A stretch of 64,000 bases of DNA. Source: Nautilus pompilius. Lineage: Eukaryota > Mollusca > Cephalopoda > Nautilida > Nautilidae. The number at the start of each line of letters is the position of its first letter. Position 1 is the first letter of the stretch. The translations under genes and the position numbers were made by a program. The notes beneath the pieces were generated by a model. That model ran no database searches and was not told the origin of the DNA. It worked only from the letters and a program-made list of their open reading frames with translations. Shown piece after piece: positions 1-12,200 of this stretch. Location of the stretch: positions 62,001 through 126,000 of the forward strand of contig JACATO010000309.1 of assembly GCA_018389105.1 (NCBI GenBank), written 5' to 3'.

Positions 1-3000
1 GTTTTCATGGGCAGCCATGTGCTTCACTGTCCATACCATTCGATCGAACATGGATTGGCAATGACTGGAAATAAAAAGTCACCACTAAAATCCATTGCGC
101 AATTTGCAGATTCATATTTTTTTTTACTATGAATCTCAGCATTCAGAAGAGTATTGGGTGTTTGACTTTACCAAGGATGCTCTGTAAACACGAGACTACC
201 TTCTGCTAGAAAGGTATACAGAGTTTCTGTTTCAGATGTCAGAATTTTGTTTGATTTTTTTATTTGTATTATTTCCAATACTGAATTTAATGACTGACCT
301 ACCTTGTAGTAAACTACACTATATATCGTATTATGTAGAGAAACTGAGAATTTCAAAACTTGAAAATGTTTTTTTTTTTCAAATATGCAGCTGAGCTGAG
401 CTTTAAAGCTAAAAATTGCTGTTATTTCTAGTTCCTAAAACAATGTACAAATTAGAAAATGTCTTATTTTCTTTTTTGTTTGTGCTTTGGTAATAGTGAA
501 TATCCCTCGGCTGGAAGACAGCTTTTAATCACATTCCATTTCTTCAAGAGGTGGTAGTTTAATCGTCTTTAAGATATCAATAGTTTGGGGCTATAGCCTG
601 AGCTGAATTAGGTGTACTCCGATTAGTTCAATCTGTTTGAGAAAGAGTAACTGCAGCTTGGAGTAAAATCAATCCGAAGCATGCAAATGTATGCAACAAC
701 AAAAGTGCCAGCAAAGGTACGATCAAGATAGGTAACTGAGCAGCATATTTGAGAGAAAAAGCAACTTCAAATTACACAAATGTTAATAACCATAATGAAT
801 TTTGTGACAATTGACTGAAATGTATTCAGATTCAAACATCACTCTCTTTTTTAATACAAGGTATCTGAATACAAATTCAAAGTCACGAGTCAATGTTATC
901 CTGCACAGACCCCTAGGCCCTACTTATGCTGAAATTTAGGGCCATTAACCTTAGTTTTGTTTGATTTAATTAAGTGGACCACCAGGTCAAAATGAGATTT
1001 TGCAATTTTTTTAGAATATCGTATTTTTAATGAAAAATATACACGAGTCAATCATCTGTCGCTACACGGAAATTATATTTAACGAAGAAATTATAAATAT
1101 AAAATGGATTTAAAACATTGAACTGAAGATTATATCTCAGTTTTGTAACAACATTGAAATAATTGAATAATCACGTCTTTCCAAATAGCCATCACAATTT
1201 TAAAAAATAGTTTAAAGTGGGGCTGATTTTGATTGTTTCTTTGACTCTACAATAGTTGTGAATATAAGACCTCAGCTCAATCTGAGGATCACATTCATAG
1301 ATGTGTGGTCGCATGTTGTTAACATTTCTTCCTACTGATTGTATATAGACACAATACAGAAACAAGATGAAAGAGAAACATCAGAGAAAAACACTTTCAA
1401 ACAGACCTTGTAAGGCTCAGGGATCAAATAAAAACCAAGATAAAATAGTTATTGGAGCTGGCCTTGTTGTGCATGTATGAGCATGCAAATGTACACAATA
1501 AGAACCATAAAGAATCAAGTAAAATCCTCCAAGAATTCAACCAACAGATTTTCTGACAATAAAGACGAAGGATGTCAAATACAAATTATGAATATCTAAG
1601 ATCACAAAGAGAAGACAATCAGTAAGTAATAATGGCATAAGGTAATTTATAGACCACTGGATCTATCATCATCAAGGCTCAATTGCAAACTTTGTAAAAT
1701 GAACTTTTACTCTCAATTTGTTGGAAGTTGAAATCAAAGCAGCGAAAGAAAAACATTTGAAAACAGTTGGAGAGGCATCTATGAAACAAATAAGGCCAGA
1801 AAGATACAGAACACTAATATAAAGTTGCTTTTTAAGGAAAAAAAATTACTTAAAAGCCAATATTGAGATAATTAGCTGTAGTGCCTTAAAATTCACCATT
1901 TTACAAATGTTGGGAGTCCTCAAAGACTCATTTTAAAACTGTCAATTGTTGTTTATTACAACTACAATGGAAATCTAGTGCAAACGTAATTTCAGGATTT
2001 TTCAATTTTGTGGAAGCATATAGCACATTAATTCTTTATCTAAATCTTTTCAGACATGAGAATTTTTCTATTATCAGGCAATTTGAAAAGACCTATTTTG
2101 TTTAAGATCTAATTAAAACTGAAGACTGCATCCATACAGGAATGCAACCAAAAGAAAATTAGCTGAAACTGATGAGAATTTAAACAGAAATCACCAACAC
2201 AAATCTGCACTTATTTTACAAAAAATTGCTATTTGTATGGTAACGAAATGAATAAAAACTGTAAGGTCTACATCTCATGGTGTATATCAAATAGTTTGCC
2301 TAAACCCAGGACAATTAGTATTTATTTCTCTCCACTCTCTACACTCACATCAACTTTGGGATACTGTACAGTGTACATTCTTTTGGATATCACATAAATT
2401 AAAAAGTTTGTTGATAAAGTCCAAAATATTTGTTTTTTGTGAAAATATGTCCCATTAATGTCAAATTTTATAATAATCATTCTCAAACAGCTCATTGTAT
2501 TTCTAAGACACTAAAAGAAAAAAAAAACATGCAACATAATTTTCTGGTATATAATCTACTATCTTAAGGATGATCTCTTTCATACCTGTTTATGCTGAAA
2601 TATGATCTACAGCTATCTGAAATGTCTTAGTACTTTCTGATCATTTTAGCTTTTTAGTTCAAGACACAACCCTAACTTTCATACAGTAACACAATGTCAT
2701 GAATATATTGTATAGCCAACCAATGCAGTTGCTTCAAAATTATAAATTCATCAAATGGCCTATCAAATTTTTCTCTGTCAGCAAAGTGCTTCACAATACC
2801 ATCACAAGTATTTTCATCATCACTCAGGGCAAAAATGTGGGCATTCTACAAAACCAAAATCCTTCTCAAGATGGCAAAGGTTCGTGAAATTGCTTGACGT
2901 GCGCTGCTGTTCATTAACTAAGATGGCCACCACATTTGTTAGAAGCAGTCATTTCTTTAGGACTGTTCCAAAATTTTTGTGATTTTGCAATGAAACAATA

Positions 3001-3473
3001 GCTGATTAGTACACAAAATAAAAAAAAAGTTATCAAGTTATCAATCAAATCAGTATATCATTTACAGAATCCAATTATTCAAATTGCAATAGATACTGAA
3101 TTGAAGCAAGATGGGTACCCTGTACAACACGGACACATTAAAGACATCACCATCTGAGTTGAAGATGATCAGTGTAATCTCTCTTGATTTCACTCAGAAC
3201 TAAAGAAATCAGCACAAACTACAACTAAATGCATTCCTCCAAATATTCCTACACATTTCACAAACTTTGAACCTCTTAATATCAGAATCTAGATTAGATG
3301 TTTTTCTTGAAATGAATACATTTTCTAAGGATCAAATGATTAAAAACCAACTGAGAATATTATTTATATAGTACAATTTACTTATGCTCCATAACCTCAT
3401 CTTTCAGAGCTTCCAAGACAGCAACATAACAAAGATTGTTTTGTTTTAGCCTTTGTAACTGAGAAGAAACTGT

Positions 3474-3884
3474 TTGCATACAGAATCTCACCTGAAATCT
3501 AACCTTCAAAATGCATCAGGTGTCAATGTCTTACTACAAACAGCGTGTAATTGGCCAGAGAGATTTCAAGATGCCAACAGTACCGAACATGACCGCCATC
3601 GAGGTGGCTCGTTGATTGTAAGAGAAATTAGCTGTTATGGCAAGGCTGGTTTTCATGTGTTTCAGGTCAGCCCCATGGCTGGTTTATCGTACATGGTGAA
3701 GATCCTTAGACGTTCACTGAAACAAAACGGTGCAGCTTATGGAAATAACTTCATTCCCATGGATGATAAAGTCAACCGCAGCCTCATTCTCCAGACCTTA
3801 ACAAATCAACCGCATCTGGAACATTCTTTAGGCTACCTTTGCAAGATGCCCTGTGCTCCCACAAACTTCACAGGAGCTTGGTGA
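3474..3884 (+). other. Unidentified open frame kept in three duplicate copies (copy 1)
   Basis: A 136-codon frame with an ATG start; I do not recognise the product. The same frame is open at 19,319-19,591 (- strand) and 52,004-52,288 (+ strand), although those copies lack the ATG. The central stretch (about residues 50-125) differs at only a few positions between copies. The copy at 52 kb has a one-base indel near its end. About 140 bases downstream, at 4,020/4,021, is an excellent splice donor (AATCAG followed by GTAAGT), and a pyrimidine-rich AG lies near 3,450. No single frame is open from that acceptor to that donor, so a coding exon with those borders is excluded. It may be an untranslated exon, a transposon fragment or chance. 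Confidence 0.25.
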
Positions 3885-5565
3885 TGCCCTTGTAAAGGGA
3901 GGAATAGGATTATCTGGCCCAGACCACTATTTAGAATCATTAGAAACACAAACATCAACCTTCAATTTGCGATAAAGCTCTCACACGAGACACTGAAGGA
4001 TTTTGTCACTTTGGAGAATCAGGTAAGTTCTTGCTCTCTCTCTGTAACCAAAGACTGGCATTTTTGAGAGGAGCCCAAACCCACCCAGCATAACATCGTT
4101 ATTTAACATCTTTGATGTTTTCCATCATTTTTGTCTTCTTAGATTATCATCGTTTACACGAATTTCAACTTTGATTCTTGGTCAACTTGAACAGTAGCTG
4201 CTGGTCCATCGTGTTCTCAGGTGGACACCATTCTTTATGATGGTGGAATAAAGTGGTTATCAATGGAATTTCCCTCAATGTATGACAACTGGCTACCAGC
4301 GACTGTTCGGAGATTTCTCTTCATCAATATACAAAAGTTTGCCTTTGTTCCCATTTTTAACCCTATTTACCATCCTTAGCCTTTGACTTTTCCTGTCGCT
4401 TCCTTCTTATTCCCTCCATTTGTCGCAACTTCCGTTGCCGTCTTTACTCTCTGCATCAACAGTTTCCTTTTGTTTGGGCACTGAAGAGTTTGCTCTTAAT
4501 CGCCATCACGGACAGTTCCAGTTAATTACACCAGAGTTTACTTACCTGGCAACAAATGGCGTTCCCTGACCACGCCATTGTTCCCCTCTCCCAGTTCGCT
4601 GGCCGTCCTCCTCTCTTCCAAGAGAACAAACAGAACATAACAGAAACAGCAGTGGATGAAGTTAATTCTTTATGGAATAAAGCTCAGTCATATTGTTTAC
4701 AATCGTTTGAGAGAAAACAGTAACAAGCTTAATTCACAATCAGATTACACCCGGCCAATGGCTGATTTTACCATCCATCTTCTCCGTCACGCGTAGTAAT
4801 ATAACGGTTTTACATGGCAGTAAACAGGCCTAACAACTACTCGCCATTAATACATATCGTACCGCGACTACAATTTTAGAATCTCAAGACCAGAAAATAA
4901 ACACGGAACAAACGATATCTTCATCAGTAAAATCTTCAATATCTATATACAGACTTCACTAATTTATATCAAAAAAAACATTCAGTTTTTCTTGTTTTTT
5001 GGTTTCTTTACCAGAATCCGTTTTCTTACCCCCGACGAAAAGAACCAGCCTCCGGAAATCACAGGGATACTGAGTATTTAGGGGGCACAAACCCCGCAAA
5101 CATCGCTCATCTACCCGTATTTCAGAGAATTATACCGAATTCCTTAATTGTTTGTTTTTGTGTCAACGTTGTTTCTTTCCATCGTAAACTAATTCGCACT
5201 ACACAAATTAAACTACCAAGGGAAATAACTCTACGTATTTTAAACTGAGACCTGAGAATATTTTATCAGCATCATATAAATGAATGACAAATAATAACAG
5301 AACATCACAGATTATTTTTGTACATTTTTCGCCAATAAACTTCGTGAATTCTAGTGGAAACAAAGAATTCTGCCTGTTGGGTTCTGAGAATCAGTGACAA
5401 ATAGCAGTTTTATAAAAGTGGTTTCGTTTCTTCCAGAAATCATTCCAGGAAAATGTCCCGAATTTAGAAGGACGAAAATTATTGGAAAGGCCGCCGTCAT
5501 TCGTAGGCACAGGATTCAGTTTTCTATTTGATCCAATAATTTTGGGATCTTTTTAAATTATGCTG

Positions 5566-5583
5566 AATTATTATTATTATTAT
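5566..5583. repeat. (TTA)n microsatellite, short allele of a duplicated locus
   Basis: A run of about five TTA units. The same locus is longer in the inverted copy at 17,620-17,661 and intermediate in the copy at 53,963-53,987. Confidence 0.85.
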
Positions 5584-6494
5584 AAAATATTTTATTTAAA
5601 AATGAGAAACGTGAAAAAAAGAGAAGAACTGAAACTTAAAACTCAACACAGAACTGATTCCTGTTTTATATTCGTAGAGGTTAAATAGTTAATTTTACAG
5701 AATCTGGAGCCATAAATCTTAGGGTTCCTGAGACCTGCAATACCATTCATCGGTATTCTTCTGCAACTGAAAGTCAGATATGAGTTTGGAAGTGAAGAAG
5801 AGCATTGAGGAAAACAACAAAAAGATGCCCATTTTAAAATGAATTACCACTGACGGCTTGAAAACCTGTTAAGGTCTATTTTGATTCCAATGTGATGGAT
5901 GGCACTGACACGGAGATCACTTCTGACTGAAGATGCCTCTAATGACGTGAAATTTGATGGAAAGTCAGCAATGAGAACCGAGAAGAAAAGATCACAGATC
6001 AGTGATTGCCTCTGGATGGGTATCAACAGCAGATTCAATTTTAATGGATCAGTGGCTTTCTACCCCAATCGTTTTATATCTTGCTCTAAACTAAACGCTA
6101 AAGAATTATTTTCAGCCAGAGTGACCTAAAACTACAAATGTACAGCACCATAAACATTCATCTTTTTGGCAACATTTCTTTAGGCAGTATTTTTATGAAA
6201 CAGTTTAATTTATTTTATAGAATACTATATTTGTCACACAAGTAGAGAGATTCAGATGTGCTATTTCTACTGGATTTAAGATGAAAACAACAGTACTGTA
6301 AAATCATTCACAAATTAATATTGTTTGGCTATTGGATGGCTATGATTAACCTTGACACACTTTTGTGGTTGACAGATTTATCTCAAACAGTGTTAAAGTT
6401 TTATCTATTTATTTATTTATTTAGTTTTAAAAATATAGGTTTAGGATGAAGATCTGCAGTATCTTCTGTTACATATACAAATTGTAGCTTTTAG

Positions 6495-6986
6495 TTGGAT
6501 CTGGTTCTGCATTAGTGTGTAATGTCACAATTGTTGTTCAGTGTCATCCACAGATTTCCATCTGGTACAAGATCAGGGAGGAAAGAGCAGCCATGGGAGC
6601 ATGGGGACAGCTTTTTGCTGGAGATAGTGTTGACATTCTTTAGCAGCCTGATGATGCATTTTGCATTGCTTAAAGTGTAAAGTTATAGATGATGTTCCAA
6701 ATAAAGACACAACAATGACTGCTGAGATGTCATTCAGATAGATTTTCCTAATTGCAGCCTCTAAAGACATGGGACAGTGTTCTGAAGTGAGAACTAATGC
6801 AACTTTAAATCATGATGCTTTCTATCCCTCATCTTTTAATCTGCAGAGCACAGACATTGGTAAACCGTTCACTTTGGCTTTCTCAGTCAATCTGTCAGTG
6901 TTACTTGGACGAGATTTTGATCTGTGTGGGAAAAAAACACCTTGGCATTGTTGTCTGATCCAATGTCTGTACTTGTTGCCCCATTG
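6495..6986 (+). pseudogene. Probable decayed Ig-like ectodomain exon(s)
   Basis: Starting after a possible acceptor (CTTTTAG, ends 6,494), one frame reads like an immunoglobulin-type domain. It has a first cysteine within ALVCNVT, then ISIWYK about ten residues later with the usual tryptophan, then a VDIL segment ending in TAG near 6,640. A second frame continues with a cysteine-centred LKCKV segment and meets another stop near 6,740. A third open piece (6,769-6,986) has no recognised domain. This lies immediately upstream of, and on the same strand as, the transmembrane exons at 7,341 onward, so it may be the remains of that gene's extracellular part. The Ig assignment rests on motif reading only and the frame is clearly broken. 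Confidence 0.4.
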
Positions 6987-7340
6987 AAATTATGGAGCTT
7001 ATTTAGTGCTGCAGGATCTGATCATTCATTAATGCTTTGAGTAGAGGCACCAATTGTCCATACCAATGAATTTTACAGTATTAAGTTTATTTGCTTCCTT
7101 AGCCATTTAAAGATTCACTTTTTCCCATGTAAACAGATGTGTATAATCCCAAAATACTTCACTTTTGCATGAGTTTACTTTTAATTTGCTTCAGTATATT
7201 TAAAATCTGTAATGGATTAAGGAAGATAAGCTACAAAGGTTATAAAGCCAACCTTGCAGTAAAGCAAAGAATATTATATTTTGTCTTAATGTTTATGGTT
7301 TAATGGAATACATAAATGTATCTCTCTTCTTTTTTTTAAG

Positions 7341-9204
7341 TCTTCGTTTACCACTGTGTTTCTGGCCATGTTTATCATTGGAGTGTCAGGACTGGCCTTT
7401 ATCCTGGGTGGAATAAGAGGTATGTAATAGGTAGATCCGGAATTTTTTCTGCTTTTATTACTGGTGTATATTAAATTGCCACATACACAGGGGCGTAGCT
7501 AGCGTTTGTGCCGCCCAGGGCGGTCATAGAATTTTCCGCCGCCCTAAATAACGTAGAATTTCAAAACCTCCAAAAAATTCATTTTTTATTTATTTTTTTG
7601 AAAAAAAGTACTATTAGAAAATAAAATTATCAAATATATAATGAGAAAATATTGATATTCAATTCAAAATTAATTAGAAGTGACTCACTTCAAGTGAGCA
7701 AATTTCTTTTACAGCAAATTTTAGAAAAACTTTCTTCCTTTCAAAAAACTACCATTAAAAATTGAACGAAAAATTCAGGAAAAAAATAATATCTGGAAAA
7801 ATAGAAACGAAAATACATTATATATGTAACATACTGTCCTGAACTAAATTTGACAACCAAAAAATGCCGCCCTCCAAAACGTGCCGCCGGGCCGGACCGC
7901 CCCTGCCGCCCCCCATTAGCTACGCCCCTGCAGCCGAGGTAGACATATGCTGGTATGTATGTGTACTGCCCTGTGCAGTATAGTTAATATTTACCCACTG
8001 TTACATTATTCCTATGCTGAATGAGCTCTTCTAATCCTATCCAGAACGTCATGAAAAAATAAATAATAAGTTCTCAGTGTTCACACTTTTTTATGCAGTT
8101 TTTTTTCTTTTTCTTTTTCTGCAGATTAAACAATAAAATGTCCAAAAAGCGCACCTACACTGACGCCTTTCTTTGCCATGGCTTTGTGAATTTACATTCT
8201 GGTGGAGAGGATCGGCCACAATGTGTGGTATGTCACAAAGTGTTGACAAATGAAAGCCTCAAGCCATCAAAACTCTCAGCTCACCTCCAGAAGTGCCATC
8301 CAAGTCTTCAAAATGAGAATCAGGCTTATTTTCAGCGCCGGGCTGTAGCACTGAAGAATATCCAGTTCGGTTCATCTGGAATTCAAGCCCAAAAGCTTCA
8401 AGCTGCGGTCGAAGCATCCTACTTTGTTGCATATAAAGTTGCCGAACAACAGAAATGCCACACCCTTGCAGAGAATCTGATTATGCCTTGTGCATACGAG
8501 ATGGTAAGCAAGGTATGTGGGGAGGATCAAGCGAAGAAACTGAGTGCCATATCTCTATCAAACAACACAATCCGCCGACGAGTCGATGACATGGCATCAG
8601 ATATCCTGTCCCAAGTTACAACAGAGATCAAGGAAAGCTCATATAGCAAATTCTCCTTGCAATTTGATGAATCGTGTGACGTAGCCAGTTGTGCTGTTCT
8701 CCTTGGGTTTGTCCATTACGTCCACCAGGACAAGATCAAAGAAGAGTTCCTATTATGCGAGGATCTGCTGACAACCACTAAGGGAGAAGATGTCTTCAAT
8801 CTCATCAACAGTTTCTATACCAAGAACGGATTGGATTGGAACAGCGTTCAACAGGTAGGGAGAGAAAGTCTAAATTAGTATAAATACAATGAATTACATG
8901 GCATATAGTCATACAGTTTTATTTATTGTACAAATAGCTGTAGTGTAGCTAATATTTTGTACAGTTTAATCCATTCATTCTTTTTCTTTCTTCCATCCCT
9001 TTTTTGTTGTTGTTTACTCATTCTTTTTTTCTGTTTATTCTTTTCTCAATTTTTTTTTGTTTTCCTTTTTCACGTTTTCTTTCATAGTTTTTCTTTCTTT
9101 TTTTTCTACATTTTTTGCTTTTCTTTTCCCATTTTCTTATTTTTCCTTTTTATTTTCTCAATTTTTTGTTTCTCTTTTTCCGTTTTTCTTCTTTCTTTCT
9201 TTCT

Positions 9205-9291
<87 letters not shown>

Positions 9292-12200
9292 TTTCTTCTT
9301 CTTCTGCCCAACTGACACAATCTATAATCCAGGTATCTGTCGATGGAGCACCATCGTGATCGTGGATTACGGGGCCTCATACAAGTTGTGATCCAGAAAT
9401 TTCTGTAGATCATTGCATCATTCATCGGTACTCTCTTGGATCGAAAAGCCTGCCTGGTAATCTGAAGTTAGCGTTTGAAGATGTGTTGAAAATAGTCCAC
9501 TTCATCAAGTCCAGGGATGTGAATTCGCGCATTTTCAAGGAGCTGTGCAAAGAAATGGGAGAGCAGTATCAAGTTCTGCTCTACCACACCGATGTTCGCT
9601 GGTTGTCACGAGGCAAGGTTGTACGTCGAGTCATTGAGCTCCGAAAGGCTATTCAAGAATTCCTGGAACAAAAAGGATCTCCTTTTGCTACCAAGTTCAC
9701 TGATAAGGAGTGGCTTGCTCGACTTTGTTACTTGGCCGACATATTTGTGGAGCTGAACAGTGGTAATCTGCAACTCCAGGGCCGAACCACGACTGTCATT
9801 GATGCCCATCAATCTGTGACTGCATTTCTGGGGAAACTGAGACTCTGGATTCGGCACTTGGAGAAAGGAGTGATAGCCCAGTTCCCCACCCTAGACCAGT
9901 TTGTTGAGGAAAATAATCAGGATACTGGATCATTTCTACAGACCATCAACAAAGAGATGAGCGACCATTTGAAGGGGCTTGAAACAAGCATGCATCACTA
10001 CTTTCCTGAGGGTGACCAAGAAACAGCCAGTCTTCAATGAATCATTCATCCCTTCTCTGTACCTGATGAGGCCATTCATGATAATGATTTCCCTGCAAAG
10101 GAGGAGTGGATCACAATGCGAGCCAATGAAGCCTTGAAAATCGAATTCCAAAACCAAAATGCAGATCCTTTTGGATTTCACAACTAGCTGACTCGCCAAC
10201 TCTGTCCAAAAGAGCCTTGAAGTTGTTGGTATCATTCTCAACAACGTATCTCTGCGAGAAGGGGTTCTCAACTGTGCTGGGGATGAAAACAAAAAAGAGG
10301 ACTCACTTGGATGTTGCGAACGATGCCAGGCTGGCACTTTCAACCACGAAACCAAGGATTCCTCAACTAGCTTCAAGCAGGCAACTCCATCCATCCCACT
10401 GATGTTCTTGACATCTTTGGCAATAGTCATTAGAGATGCACAATGTTCAAATACAATAAATAAAAGAATCTCTAGTGTTTTTATTTAGTCATATATATCA
10501 ATGTTGACAACATTTTGTGAAAGGGGTAACATGCTTAATGTGGCATGCTAAATTGGGTAACAAGCTGAAAAAGTTTGGGAACCATTAGTTTAAAGGGATG
10601 ATGATGACTGTCTGTCTCCAGTCCAGTCAGTGATGCACCACAGACTTGGTCTACCCTGTGGCTGTAGGAGGCAGAGAGGCTGGATGCTCACTATTTGACA
10701 TACAGTTTTGATGATATTTATGTTTACTTTGGAAATAAGAATTCCTCAGTGAATCTTTTATTAGTTAGATTGCATTACAATATTAACATTGTATTTAATA
10801 TAATTATATCAAAGAATGGATGGTGGTTCTGTTTTTATATTCTAAGAGAATATTTATACATCATCAACATTTATTTTTAATGTTTCTTTTCATTTGTTTC
10901 CAGATGGTGCCATTGTTCTGGTTGGTGCTCTACTGTTGGGCGGAGTTGACTTGTATTTTGTCATAACCAGTTGTAAAAAAAGAAGTAAGTGAAGTTACAT
11001 TTTCCGTCTCTTTTCACAACATTTAGTTTGTTTGATTTTTATCTGTCAGTGTATATACACACATTGAAATCTGATGAATGATTTTACCTCTGTTTTACTT
11101 ATTTACATTAAATGTATTTTTTAAATAACTTTTTGATATAATTCCAATAGAAGTCTGTGACCATCAGTCAAGTCTACATTTCAAAATGGAATGGAAAGAT
11201 AGTAATAATTTGTTTAAAAAACTAATTAAAGAAAGTGTAAAAAAGTTAAGATTGAATAGAGTTTACTAGTGAGACATTCAACCCAACACCAGACCAATGT
11301 CTTGATTTCACTCCAAAAACATCTATTTTAATTACTTAAAATTCCATTATATCGTCTTCCAGTTGACAAAATTAACACAAAACAACAAGAAATCCTTCAT
11401 TTAGGGTCAACAAATATTTTGTTTCACTTTTTAGATTCCTCTCAGCTTTTGACTAGCAAATACTATTTACAAATTTGTCACGAAGCATAATGATATAATA
11501 AACGGAACTCCTTAATCCGGATTAACCACTAAACCTAATAGAACATTTTATAACAATTAATTTCCAGTTACCTCCAAAGAATATTTAAAATATTCTAGTT
11601 TTTTATAGCTTCGTATTTTACAAATTGTTTTCTTATGGTTTGATTTGGTTATTTAAGTGTAAAAATTTAGTCAGTCTATATGGCGCTCTTTCTTAACATA
11701 GAAACTGTTTACCTTTTTCATCTGATTTTTAAATTAATTGCCTGAGACGAGGAATTTGTCACATGTTGATACACTTCTCACCATATTTGAGTGGTTGGTT
11801 CTTTGTTAAGGGGATGAAATGAGAAAGAACTGGCAGCTTCCTCTTGAATAATATTGAAACAGTTCTTTTTCTTTTCCAAGTATAAGGTGTGTGGTGGCCT
11901 AGCACATTTATCTGGCCTTTATGCAGCAGCACCAATCTAGAGACAAATACTAAATAATTTTTATTATTTGCAGAGGTTTTTTCAAAAATCTGCCCAGATT
12001 CTAAGAAAAATAGGTATGTAACAGTATTTGATAGATGGCTGGCTTCTATGTGTGTTCAAGTTGTTTCTTGCCTTCTTATCTAGCAGTGCATAGTAACATG
12101 ATGCTGAATTCTGGGTTTCTTACACCCACTTTAAAGAATTTTCCTAAAATAAAGGTCTCTCACTGAGCACAGGACTTTATCTATAGCTGCAGTCAGCTTC

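Larger units (their letters stand above)
1..6328 (+). repeat. Segmental duplication, segment A copy 1 (direct orientation)
   Basis: This block is closely similar over its whole length to about 47,790-54,728 on the same strand and to the reverse complement of about 16,894-23,775. Long runs match base for base, with scattered substitutions and small indels. Relative to the other two copies it lacks about 575 bases near 1,795, matching 49,640-50,212. Similarity stops near 6,328: the other two copies continue together into segment B, while this one runs into different sequence. No protein family was recognised inside it. The part from about 3,600 to 5,900 is the best conserved between copies and is richer in CpG than its surroundings. 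All identity judgements are by eye. Confidence 0.93.
7931..10590 (+). mobile_element. hAT element with ZBED5-like transposase, left end not found
   Basis: It contains the broken transposase at 8,138-10,402 and a polyadenylation signal AATAAA at 10,455. At the right end is AAAGTTTGGGAACCATTAG (about 10,570-10,588), resembling the inner part of common hAT terminal repeats. Matching to the right arm resumes immediately after this (GTTTAAAGGG), which marks the junction. No matching left terminus was found between 7,931 and 8,137, so the 5' end may be deleted or replaced by the adjoining MITE. Confidence 0.7.

Noticed and set aside
3450-4020. A coding exon between the acceptor near 3,450 and the donor at 4,020
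   Set aside because: All three frames meet a stop soon after the acceptor; only an untranslated exon would be compatible.
4400-5450. Possible LTR of a retrotransposon in the CpG-rich part of segment A
   Set aside because: No paired direct repeat, primer-binding site or polymerase coding was found around any of the three copies.
5844-6129. Overlapping frames on both strands, also seen at 17,115-17,361 and 54,246-54,492
   Set aside because: Conserved because the whole segment is duplicated. Both strands are open, no protein family is recognised, and splice borders are lacking.
8957-9425. Several long frames rich in Ser/Leu/Phe or Arg/Glu on both strands
   Set aside because: They are translations of the TC microsatellite and its pyrimidine-rich surroundings; low complexity, with no gene signal.
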